A stretch of 5,610 nucleotides of DNA from JBKJUK01 sp046590705 (lineage in GTDB: Bacteria > Acidobacteriota > Thermoanaerobaculia > Gp7-AA8): positions 1 to 5,610 of the forward strand of contig JBKJUK010000061.1 in the NCBI GenBank assembly GCA_046590705.1. The letters are read 5' to 3'. Within the stretch, counting starts at the first letter, position 1, and each line of letters opens with the position of its first letter. The notes beneath the pieces are model-generated. The model was not told the DNA's origin. It saw only the letters and a program-made list of their open reading frames with translations, and did not search any database. Positions 1 to 4,634 of the stretch are shown piece after piece. Position numbers and translations under genes: made by a program.

Positions 1-41
1 CTCACCCGGCGCTCACGCGCCACCCTCTCCCTCGGGAGAGG
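1..41. repeat. Two-hairpin GC-rich intergenic palindrome (REP-like), cut by the window edge
   Basis: Two perfect short palindromes lie next to each other. The first is GGCGC (8-12) against GCGCC (17-21) with loop TCAC. The second is CCTCTCC (24-30) against GGAGAGG (35-41) with loop CTCG. On the minus strand they follow the transporter stop codon by 5 bp, so they could fold at the 3' end of its mRNA. There is no downstream T-run, so this is not a classical intrinsic terminator. From memory, the CCCTCTCCC..GGGAGAGGG...GGGTGAG pattern recurs as a dispersed intergenic element in many bacterial genomes; I could not check copy number. The element may continue to the left of the window. Confidence 0.6.
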
Positions 42-46
42 AAAAG

Positions 47-1198
47 TCAGATTTTGATCAGCGGTCCGATCAGTGCGGCGACGCCCAGTCCGACTACCCC
101 CACCACCAGCGCAACCGCGAAGCCGAGGTACAGCGGCCTCAAACCCATCTGACGGAACATCGAAAAGTCAGTTGACAGTCCGACCGCTGCCATTGCCGTC
201 CCGAGAAGCCACTGGCTGGAGGTTTCGCCTAGAAATTTTGTCAGTGCGCGCCATTGAGTGGCGTCGAGAAGAGCGAGTGCGTTCAGGCCTCGGTCGAGCA
301 TTCCATCGCCAAGACTTCGGATCACGGCGGCGAGAATGAACCCGAGGACGAAGAGGGGGAACAGGCTGGCTATCTGCACCCGCGTGTTCGCCGCGCGCCG
401 TCGTGCGTAGAGGAAACCGAGCAATGGCACGACCGCCGCGATGAAGACGTTACGGGTGAGTTTGGTCACGGTCGCAACGCGGAATGCCGCTTCGTCGTTG
501 AAGAGATCCCGGTAGGACATGGCCGCGCCCATCACCTGACTGGTGTCGTGAATGGACGTGCCGAGGAAGAGTCCGGCCGATGCCGGGGCGTCGGCGAAGA
601 GGGCATGCGCGAGGTACGGATAGAAGAGCATCCCTAACAGTCCAAAGAGCGTGACGTTGGCCACGGTGTAGGCGAGTTCCTTCTCGTCGGCCTCGATCAC
701 TGGGGCGGTGGCCACGGCGGCTGTGACCCCGCAGATTGCTGTCGCTGCGGCGGTCAGTGCTCCGAGCCTTGGCGAAACGTTCAGAATCCTGCAGAACAGC
801 GCGCTGAAAAGGAGTGCGGAGGCAATCACGATCAGCACTGCCGGGACTCCCCAGACGCCGAGCTTCAGGACATCGAGGAAACTGAGGCGCAATCCCACCA
901 GGATGATCCCCAGGCGAAGGAGATTTTTCATGGAGAACTTCAAGCCAGGCTCGAGCGTGGAAGAGGGGAGTGGAAACAGATTCGCGAGTAAAGCTCCCAG
1001 GACGATGGCTACAGTGATTGCCGATACAGGCGACGGTCGGCCGCTGGTCGCATTCGCTTGAAAATGTGAGAGCAGGGAGCCGAGCAGGGAGGCAATCGGC
1101 ATGGAGACCAGCAGAACAAGCAGTGCTGCGACTACTCCGGGTAGCAGGCCGATCCAGGGTGGAGCAGAGTTCGCATTCGAAATGTCTGAGCTGTTCAC
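47..1198 (-). CDS. YeiH-family (UPF0324) putative sulfate exporter-type membrane transporter
   Basis: A 383-residue, strongly hydrophobic protein of the YeiH/UPF0324 family (Pfam Cons_hypoth698), an inner-membrane family usually annotated as a putative sulfate exporter; the substrate is not firmly established. Family signatures are visible in order: RLGIILVGLRLSF (95-107), the TAICGVTAAVATAPVI helix (153-168), LGTSIHDTSQVMGA (212-225), KLTRN (246-250) and a C-terminal GLSTDF..MGLRPL segment (340-356). I expect about ten membrane segments, the first at roughly 16-40 and the last at about 356-380. The length is close to, or slightly longer than, that of family members. The start is GTG, preceded by a weak GGAAGA SD-like sequence (1202-1207); no better in-frame start was seen upstream. 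It is transcribed away from the response regulator. No sulfur-metabolism gene is nearby to support a substrate. Family assignment is secure; transport of sulfate is only inherited from family annotation. Confidence 0.9.
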   Translation of the reverse strand: MNSSDISNANSAPPWIGLLPGVVAALLVLLVSMPIASLLGSLLSHFQANATSGRPSPVSAITVAIVLGALLANLFPLPSSTLEPGLKFSMKNLLRLGIILVGLRLSFLDVLKLGVWGVPAVLIVIASALLFSALFCRILNVSPRLGALTAAATAICGVTAAVATAPVIEADEKELAYTVANVTLFGLLGMLFYPYLAHALFADAPASAGLFLGTSIHDTSQVMGAAMSYRDLFNDEAAFRVATVTKLTRNVFIAAVVPLLGFLYARRRAANTRVQIASLFPLFVLGFILAAVIRSLGDGMLDRGLNALALLDATQWRALTKFLGETSSQWLLGTAMAAVGLSTDFSMFRQMGLRPLYLGFAVALVVGVVGLGVAALIGPLIKI

Positions 1199-1377
1199 AG
1201 GTCTTCCAATGATGCCGGTCTTCCCGGTGGGCGGGATGTGGAAGTGTAATGCACCGGGTAACCGTCAGAATATGATCGAGCCGGTTCGACGCTGCCGGAG
1301 TACTGTGTCGTAGATCCCCCAACAATCCTGAGGCTCCGGAAAGCCTTCTGCTGCATCGATAGCGAAGGAGGCAGCCG
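1199..1377. promoter_or_regulatory. Divergent intergenic region between transporter and response regulator
   Basis: These 179 bp separate two divergent start codons and must hold promoters for both unless transcription comes from further away. A TATGAT hexamer (1271-1276, plus strand) matches five of six bases of a sigma-70 -10 box, but no good -35 lies 16-18 bp upstream of it. Starting at its last base is a 14-bp near-palindrome, TCGAGCCGGTTCGA (1276-1289), with one mismatched pair, placed where a repressor operator could sit. A small inverted repeat, AGGCT (1331-1335) and AGCCT (1342-1346), lies in the presumed leader of the response regulator. No convincing minus-strand promoter was found by eye. 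Confidence 0.35.
1365..1371 (+). promoter_or_regulatory. Shine-Dalgarno AAGGAGG that fixes the TTG start of the response regulator
   Basis: AAGGAGG is a near-perfect anti-SD match six bases before a TTG codon. This spacing decides for the TTG at 1378, which also places the receiver domain's first beta strand exactly at the N terminus. No in-frame ATG exists near this position. Confidence 0.75.
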
Positions 1378-1743
1378 TTGAAAAGTGCGCTGATCATCGA
1401 GGATGAAGATGACGTAGCCTTGATTCTGGAGCTGATCGCTGAAGAAAATGGATTCGAAGTCACCAGAGTTGCCAACGGCCTGGACGGAATCAAAGCCGTG
1501 GAGTCCCATGAGTGGGATGTGATTCTTCTCGATCTGGTGATGAAGGAAATGGACGGATTCTCCGTCCTGCGGCAGATCGAGCGAGGGAGACCGACAGCGA
1601 TGGGCAGGGTCATTGTCGTGTCCAAGCTGCGGGCCGAGGAACTCCCGGGGATGTTTGCCATTTGCGGGGTGGTGCGCAAGTCGATGAAAGTCGCCGAAAC
1701 TCGCGACCGCCTGAAAGAGCTTTTCAACCGATTGGACGGCTGA
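1378..1743 (+). CDS. Stand-alone receiver-domain response regulator (CheY-like)
   Basis: A 121-residue protein that is a single receiver (REC) domain with no output domain. The acidic pocket is E8/D9, with more acids at E10-D12. The phospho-acceptor is D52 at the end of the VILLD strand, the switch Ser/Thr is S82 in VIVVS, and the conserved lysine is K101. All catalytic positions are therefore present, and phosphorylation by a histidine kinase is expected. Two usual prolines are missing: the L-x-M-P-x-M-D-G loop reads LVMKEMDG (K56), and the usual K-P is K101-S102. Translation starts at TTG behind a strong AAGGAGG. No histidine kinase or other two-component gene is in the window, so the partner is unknown. 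Its last 20 bp overlap the end of the convergent DUF72 gene. Without an output domain it should act by protein-protein contact or as a phosphorelay intermediate, which is inference. Confidence 0.9.
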   Translation: MKSALIIEDEDDVALILELIAEENGFEVTRVANGLDGIKAVESHEWDVILLDLVMKEMDGFSVLRQIERGRPTAMGRVIVVSKLRAEELPGMFAICGVVRKSMKVAETRDRLKELFNRLDG

Positions 1744-2569
1744 GTAGATCTCTGGCCGGTCGTTTGACCACGGCGTCTCCAAGACGCTCGCGAAGCTCAC
1801 GCATGGTTGCGGGCGCATGGCCCGCGTAGTGGTTGTTCACATAAACGAAGGACGAGGTTCCCCTTCGGGACAGCCGGACGCAGATGTCGGTCCACTCTGC
1901 GAGTTCTTCGGTGCGGTCAACAATCGCTCTATCCCAGAGTTTCGTCAGAAGTTCGATCTCGTGCCGGTCGCCCAGCAATCGGATGTAAGCGCTCTCGAGT
2001 TGCGGGTTCCCGAGTCTTTCGAGCATCTCGGCCGGCCGCCACATCCAGGGATGGTCGATGAGCGCGATGGTCCCGTGATATCGCTCCATCACTTCTGCGA
2101 GTCTCGGGTCGATCCAGTTTTTGTTTCGCAACTCGACTGCAAACCGGAGATCGGAAGGGAATGTGCTCAGTACTGCCTCGAGTCGCTGCAGAAAGGGTTC
2201 GGGCCCGGAGAATGTCTGCTGATTGAAATAGGGGAATTGCAGCAGAATGAACCCGAGCTTCTCCTTGAGTTCCATGGCCGTGCTGAGGAAACTCTGAAAC
2301 TCGTCTTCGCAACTTTCCAGACAGCGATCGTGCGTAATGGAGCGGGGAACCTTCAACGCAAAACTGAAGTCCGGTGGCGTTGCCCGGTACCATCCGCGAA
2401 CGGTTTCAATGGATGGGCTCCTGTAGAACGTGCTGTCGATCTCGAGTGTGTCGAATTCTTCGGCATACCATCTGAGGTAGCTTCCAGGTCGCAGCCGCGG
2501 AGGATAGAACGTGCGCTCCCATCCCGCGGCAGTGAACGAGCAGCTTCCGATGCGGACGGACGGGTTCAT
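1724..2569 (-). CDS. DUF72 (YecE-family) protein
   Basis: A 281-residue protein of the DUF72/YecE family, predicted cytoplasmic with a TIM-barrel-like fold and no established biochemical function. Signatures occur in the family order: the N-terminal VRIGSCSFTAAGW strand and loop (5-17), EIDSTFYRSPS (43-53), FALKVPRSITHDR (70-82), LGFILLQFPYF (105-115), AVELRNKNW (144-152), YIRLLGDR (195-202) and FVYVNNHYAGHAPATMREL (241-259). The length is typical, and the whole domain is present and unbroken. The start is ATG, with only a weak AGG-type ribosome site just upstream, but the N terminus fits the family. Its start codon lies 29 bp from the divergent serine hydrolase start, and its stop codon lies inside the convergent response regulator. 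The immediate neighbours give no functional clue. Confidence 0.92.
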   Translation of the reverse strand: MNPSVRIGSCSFTAAGWERTFYPPRLRPGSYLRWYAEEFDTLEIDSTFYRSPSIETVRGWYRATPPDFSFALKVPRSITHDRCLESCEDEFQSFLSTAMELKEKLGFILLQFPYFNQQTFSGPEPFLQRLEAVLSTFPSDLRFAVELRNKNWIDPRLAEVMERYHGTIALIDHPWMWRPAEMLERLGNPQLESAYIRLLGDRHEIELLTKLWDRAIVDRTEELAEWTDICVRLSRRGTSSFVYVNNHYAGHAPATMRELRERLGDAVVKRPARDLLSRPIG

Positions 2570-2598
2570 CAGCGCCTATGATCGCGTAGGATGAGCGG
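2570..2598. promoter_or_regulatory. 29-bp divergent start-to-start gap with a candidate -10 box
   Basis: Only 29 bp separate the DUF72 and serine hydrolase start codons, too little for two full promoters, so promoter elements must reach into the opposing coding sequences. TATGAT (2577-2582, plus strand) is a five-of-six match to a -10 box. It would start transcription about ten bases before the hydrolase ATG and leave the AGGA ribosome site (2588-2591) almost at the 5' end of the mRNA. No clear -35 was seen. Confidence 0.3.
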
Positions 2599-3546
2599 AT
2601 GAAGAAGACCATCATCGCCGCGACCTTTCTCCTTGTCCTTTCCGCCATCGAGATGAGAGGTGACTTCAGGGCTTACCAGGCCATTCCCGTCGACGCGCAA
2701 CTCGCTACCGAGCTGCAGAGGATCGCTGCAGAAACCTTGAGCGAATTCGCCGCAGAGAAGTTGACGGAGGGGAACCTTTCGATCTCATTGATCGATCTTT
2801 CCGCAGCGGCTCCGAAGCGCGCCAGTTACCGCGGTGAGATTACCTACCATCCGGCCAGCGTCGTTAAAGCGTTCTACCTCGTTTCGCTTCACGATCAGAT
2901 CGCACGTGGAAAAGTGAAGATGGACGATGCGCTGATAGCTGCTGTACGCGACATGATCGTCGTGTCGGGGAACGATTCCACCTCCTACGTTGTCGATCGC
3001 ATCAGCGGTACGACCTCGGGTCCTGAACTCGAAGGCCGTGCCTATCGAAAGTTCGTCGATCGCCGTAACGTGACCAATAGATACTTCAGCGCGATGGGTT
3101 ATGACTTGAGTGCGAACGGCAAAACCTGGTGCGAGGGTGTCTACGGACGAGAGAAACAGATCCTCGGTGTGAATCGAGCCAGCCGGAATCGAGTGACCAG
3201 TGAAGCAGTGGCGTCGCTGATGTACATGATCATTTCCCGACGAGCTGTTTCCCCGGCAGCGAGCGAGTCGATGCTCCTGCTCATGCGCAGGCCAGTGCCT
3301 GCCGACAAGCCGGAAACGAATGATACGCAGATGTTGGAGTTCACCGGCGAGTCTCTGCCAGCCGGCGCGAGACAGTGGTCAAAAGCAGGATGGACCGGCG
3401 AAGTGCGCCACGACATGTCCTATGTCGAACTGCCGAACGGACGGAAGTATGTACTGGCGGTTCTTACCCGCGGGACGGCAGGAGATCCAAAGCTTCTGCC
3501 GGAGATCTCGAAGAAGATCGTGGCGCTTTTTAGTCGTAGTCAGTAG
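2599..3546 (+). CDS. Exported serine hydrolase, class A beta-lactamase-like fold (Beta-lactamase2)
   Basis: A 315-residue protein with an N-terminal signal sequence (MKK, then a hydrophobic stretch to about residue 17), so it probably acts in the periplasm. Active-site motifs of the penicillin-binding/beta-lactamase superfamily are present: S87-V-V-K90 (SxxK nucleophile and base), S123-G-N125 (equivalent of SDN) and K262-A-G264 (equivalent of KTG). The last is followed by a strand pair resembling the end of class A enzymes. The segment NRVTSEAVASLM (197-208) resembles the helix after the omega loop. I cannot find the ExxLN deacylation motif of true class A beta-lactamases in the region before it, and the SxxK-to-SxN spacing (36 residues) is much shorter than in TEM-type enzymes. 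A peptidoglycan or other hydrolase, or a DD-peptidase-like role, is as likely as lactam hydrolysis. The start is ATG with AGGA seven bases upstream. The final residues and TAG stop lie in a heptamer repeat. Confidence 0.85.
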   Translation: MKKTIIAATFLLVLSAIEMRGDFRAYQAIPVDAQLATELQRIAAETLSEFAAEKLTEGNLSISLIDLSAAAPKRASYRGEITYHPASVVKAFYLVSLHDQIARGKVKMDDALIAAVRDMIVVSGNDSTSYVVDRISGTTSGPELEGRAYRKFVDRRNVTNRYFSAMGYDLSANGKTWCEGVYGREKQILGVNRASRNRVTSEAVASLMYMIISRRAVSPAASESMLLLMRRPVPADKPETNDTQMLEFTGESLPAGARQWSKAGWTGEVRHDMSYVELPNGRKYVLAVLTRGTAGDPKLLPEISKKIVALFSRSQ

Positions 3547-3566
3547 TTAGTAGCCAGTATCCAGTA
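3531..3566. repeat. Degenerate heptamer tandem repeat (TAGYCAG-like), left edge of spacer palindrome
   Basis: Successive seven-base units can be read: TAGTCG (3531-3536, one base short), TAGTCAG (3537-3543), TAGTTAG (3544-3550), TAGCCAG (3551-3557), TATCCAG (3558-3564), then TA. The repeat begins inside the serine hydrolase gene: the last four codons (S-R-S-Q) and the TAG stop are made of repeat units. Related units in reverse orientation occur at 3759-3786. Confidence 0.7.
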
Positions 3567-3785
3567 AATCTCACGTGATACGAGATCGTGGATCATCTAC
3601 GCGACGTCATTCCGACGAGCCGCGTGACCCGTGGTGTCCTCGCATCCGTGCTTGTCGCAGCGCGCAAGCTGACGTGAGCCTCGCGTGCTCATCGGAATGA
3701 CGGTGTCGAAATTTCGGCGCAACTTCGCGACGATGATGGCACTCTGCTACTGGCTCCAGGTTCTACTGGATATTGGATACTAACT
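3545..3785. repeat. Nested imperfect inverted-repeat element between convergent genes
   Basis: The 245-bp spacer between the two convergent stop codons holds a long imperfect palindrome with three nested arm pairs. The outer pair is 3545-3566 with 3764-3785 (22 bp, 20 matching). The middle pair is 3592-3604 with 3725-3737 (13 bp, 11 matching). The inner pair is 3605-3620 with 3687-3702 (16 bp, 15 matching). The gaps between outer and middle arms are nearly equal (25 and 26 bases). In the centre, GCTTG (3650-3654) and CAAGC (3665-3669) with CGC/GCG inside form a further hairpin. A separate perfect 10-bp palindrome, CGAAATTTCG, lies at 3707-3716. The left arm overlaps the hydrolase stop codon, and the right arm ends six bases before the stop of the CADD gene. 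No coding frame of interest is seen. It could be a non-autonomous mobile element, a bidirectional transcription barrier or a structured RNA. Confidence 0.7.
3605..3702. repeat. Inner CGTCATTCCGA-type inverted repeat
   Basis: CGTCATTCCGACGAGC (3605-3620) is the reverse complement of 3687-3702 with one mismatch, enclosing 66 bp that itself contains a hairpin at 3650-3669. From memory, CGTCATTCCGA...TCGGAATGACG ends are common in dispersed bacterial intergenic repeats, so this may be a distinct element inside the larger heptamer-edged palindrome. Copy number could not be checked. Confidence 0.55.
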
Positions 3786-3786
3786 C
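3759..3786. repeat. Reverse-oriented degenerate heptamer repeat, right edge of spacer palindrome
   Basis: Read on the minus strand, the units are GAGTTAG (3780-3786), TATCCAA (3773-3779), TATCCAG (3766-3772) and TAGAACC (3759-3765). These mirror the TAGTTAG and TATCCAG units at 3544-3564. The array ends five bases before the stop codon of the downstream convergent gene. Confidence 0.6.
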
Positions 3787-3791
3787 CCGTC

Positions 3792-4469
3792 TTAGTTGAC
3801 GATCGCCAGGTCAGGTGCTTTCACCTGATCGAGAAAGCCGTACAGGGCGTCGAGCGTGAGTTCTACCGAACGAGACGCTGCATCGCGCTTTGCTTCGGTG
3901 TCGCACATGGTGATCATCAATTCTTCGGAGGTTCGCGCATGTTCGACGTCGGCGAGCAGATGCACAGTGAAGAAGCTGATGGCCTGCTGTTCGGTGATCG
4001 AGTAGTGCTTTGCGAGACCATCGATTTTGCTCTGGGCCACGGCGGGCACCTGCGATTCGTAGGCGTAGAGTGCGGCGAGTCCCTCGTGCACTTCTCCGTC
4101 ACGGCAGAGGCCCTTCATGGTGTCGATGAGCGTCTGCGTTTTTTCGGATGGTTCAGAGGCCAGCACTTCTTCGCGTGACATCCCGAGGGCGTCGCAGAAG
4201 CGAAGCCAGAGTTCGGGATGATTCTCGGGGCCACGCTCTTCTTCGATGAGGTTCTCGAGAAGAGCCTGACGGACCACGACGTCATTGCTGTTCATGTGCG
4301 TGGCGCTGACGAAGGTCGGAAAGGCGAGCGAGTAATGAAAGTACTCGCGTGCATACTCAGTCAGCTCGTCACGAGTCAATTCCCCTGCATTCCAGCGCTG
4401 ATAAAAGGGATGGTTGAGGAGATGCTTGCCTTTGACGAGTGTTTGCAGGTGGTCGATCAGTTCTGACAT
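3792..4469 (-). CDS. CADD-family (TenA/PqqC-like) dimetal enzyme, probable self-sacrificing p-aminobenzoate synthase
   Basis: A 225-residue, all-helical protein of the heme-oxygenase-like/TenA-PqqC fold, closest by recognition to the CADD family (Chlamydia CT610). In that family the protein makes p-aminobenzoate for folate synthesis by consuming one of its own tyrosines, with a dimetal centre and oxygen. The CADD metal ligands (E81, H88, E142, H174, D178, H181 as I recall them) all map here with a constant offset of four: E77, H84, E138, H170, D174, H177, including the HxxxDxxH motif at 170-177. The sacrificial Y27 maps to Y23 (in HPFYQRW) and K152 to K148. The ENLIEEERGPENHPELWLRF block (72-91) is typical. 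The start is ATG with AAAGGAG five bases upstream. No folate or pab gene is adjacent. A generic TenA-like oxygenase is the alternative; the residue match makes the CADD assignment likely. The cytosolic location is inferred from the absence of a signal sequence. Confidence 0.88.
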   Translation of the reverse strand: MSELIDHLQTLVKGKHLLNHPFYQRWNAGELTRDELTEYAREYFHYSLAFPTFVSATHMNSNDVVVRQALLENLIEEERGPENHPELWLRFCDALGMSREEVLASEPSEKTQTLIDTMKGLCRDGEVHEGLAALYAYESQVPAVAQSKIDGLAKHYSITEQQAISFFTVHLLADVEHARTSEELMITMCDTEAKRDAASRSVELTLDALYGFLDQVKAPDLAIVN

Positions 4470-4474
4470 GTGAA

Positions 4475-4506
4475 CTCCTTTGCGAAAAGTGAAAGACAGT
4501 GTATCA
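4475..4506 (-). promoter_or_regulatory. Ribosome site and candidate extended -10 promoter of the CADD gene
   Basis: On the minus strand, AAAGGAG (4475-4481) lies five bases before the ATG, a strong ribosome-binding site. Further upstream, TGATACACT (4498-4506) fits an extended -10 element (TGn followed by TACACT, four of six bases of TATAAT). Transcription would start about 22 bases before the ATG. No good -35 hexamer was found, as is common for extended -10 promoters. The ribosome site is well supported; the promoter is tentative. Confidence 0.45.
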
Positions 4507-4535
4507 GTCCGCGCCCGCCAGGCAGGTTACCAGGC

Positions 4536-4619
4536 GTAGGGGCGAGCTGCGCTCGCCCGCTCTCTCGGCCGTTCGTGAAAGAAGGCACCAGAGAGCGGGC
4601 GCGCGCAACGCGCCCCTAC
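4536..4619. repeat. 84-bp MITE-like palindromic element with 30-bp inverted arms
   Basis: The left arm (4536-4565) and the reverse complement of the right arm (4590-4619) match at 27 of 30 positions, around a 24-base centre. The ends read GTAGGGGCG...CGCCCCTAC. Each arm is also a hairpin by itself: GGGCGAGC/GCTCGCCC around TGC on the left, and GGGCGCG/CGCGCCC around CGCAA on the right. Two of the three differences between arms form a preserved base pair (A-T on one side, C-G on the other). The element sits between two same-strand genes, ending 15 bp from the lipoprotein stop codon. No transposase gene and no clear target-site duplication were seen. It may act as a GC-rich barrier to read-through from the lipoprotein gene, but it has no T-run. 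Confidence 0.75.
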
Positions 4620-4634
4620 ATTCCGGTGCCGGGT

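Noticed and set aside
450..1727. Long open minus-strand frame covering part of the transporter and the response regulator region
   Set aside because: It is rich in Arg/Ser with no recognisable domain, and lies in another frame over two genes with clear family motifs.
1195..1818. Open minus-strand frame opposite the response regulator
   Set aside because: It is antisense to a complete receiver domain with a strong ribosome site; the translation resembles no family.
1817..2581. 254-codon open plus-strand frame opposite the DUF72 gene
   Set aside because: The minus strand encodes a full DUF72 domain with all signatures; the plus frame is a shadow of its codon bias.
2591..2602. Tiny ATG-AGC-GGA-TGA frame overlapping the hydrolase start
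   Set aside because: It has only three codons and no ribosome site of its own; most likely chance.
2599..3546. Calling the serine hydrolase an antibiotic-resistance beta-lactamase
   Set aside because: No ExxLN motif is visible and the motif spacing is unusual; the sequence supports only the superfamily.
3531..3786. CRISPR array
   Set aside because: The seven-base units are degenerate, have no spacers, and appear in opposite orientation at the two ends.
3792..4469. Calling the CADD homologue a death-domain-binding virulence protein or a thiaminase
   Set aside because: The death-domain role is specific to the Chlamydia literature, and no thiamine genes are adjacent; the conserved metal ligands, tyrosine and lysine point to p-aminobenzoate synthesis.
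4536..4619. Intrinsic terminator for the lipoprotein gene
   Set aside because: The hairpins are strong but no T-run follows on the minus strand, and the symmetry is that of a dispersed repeat.
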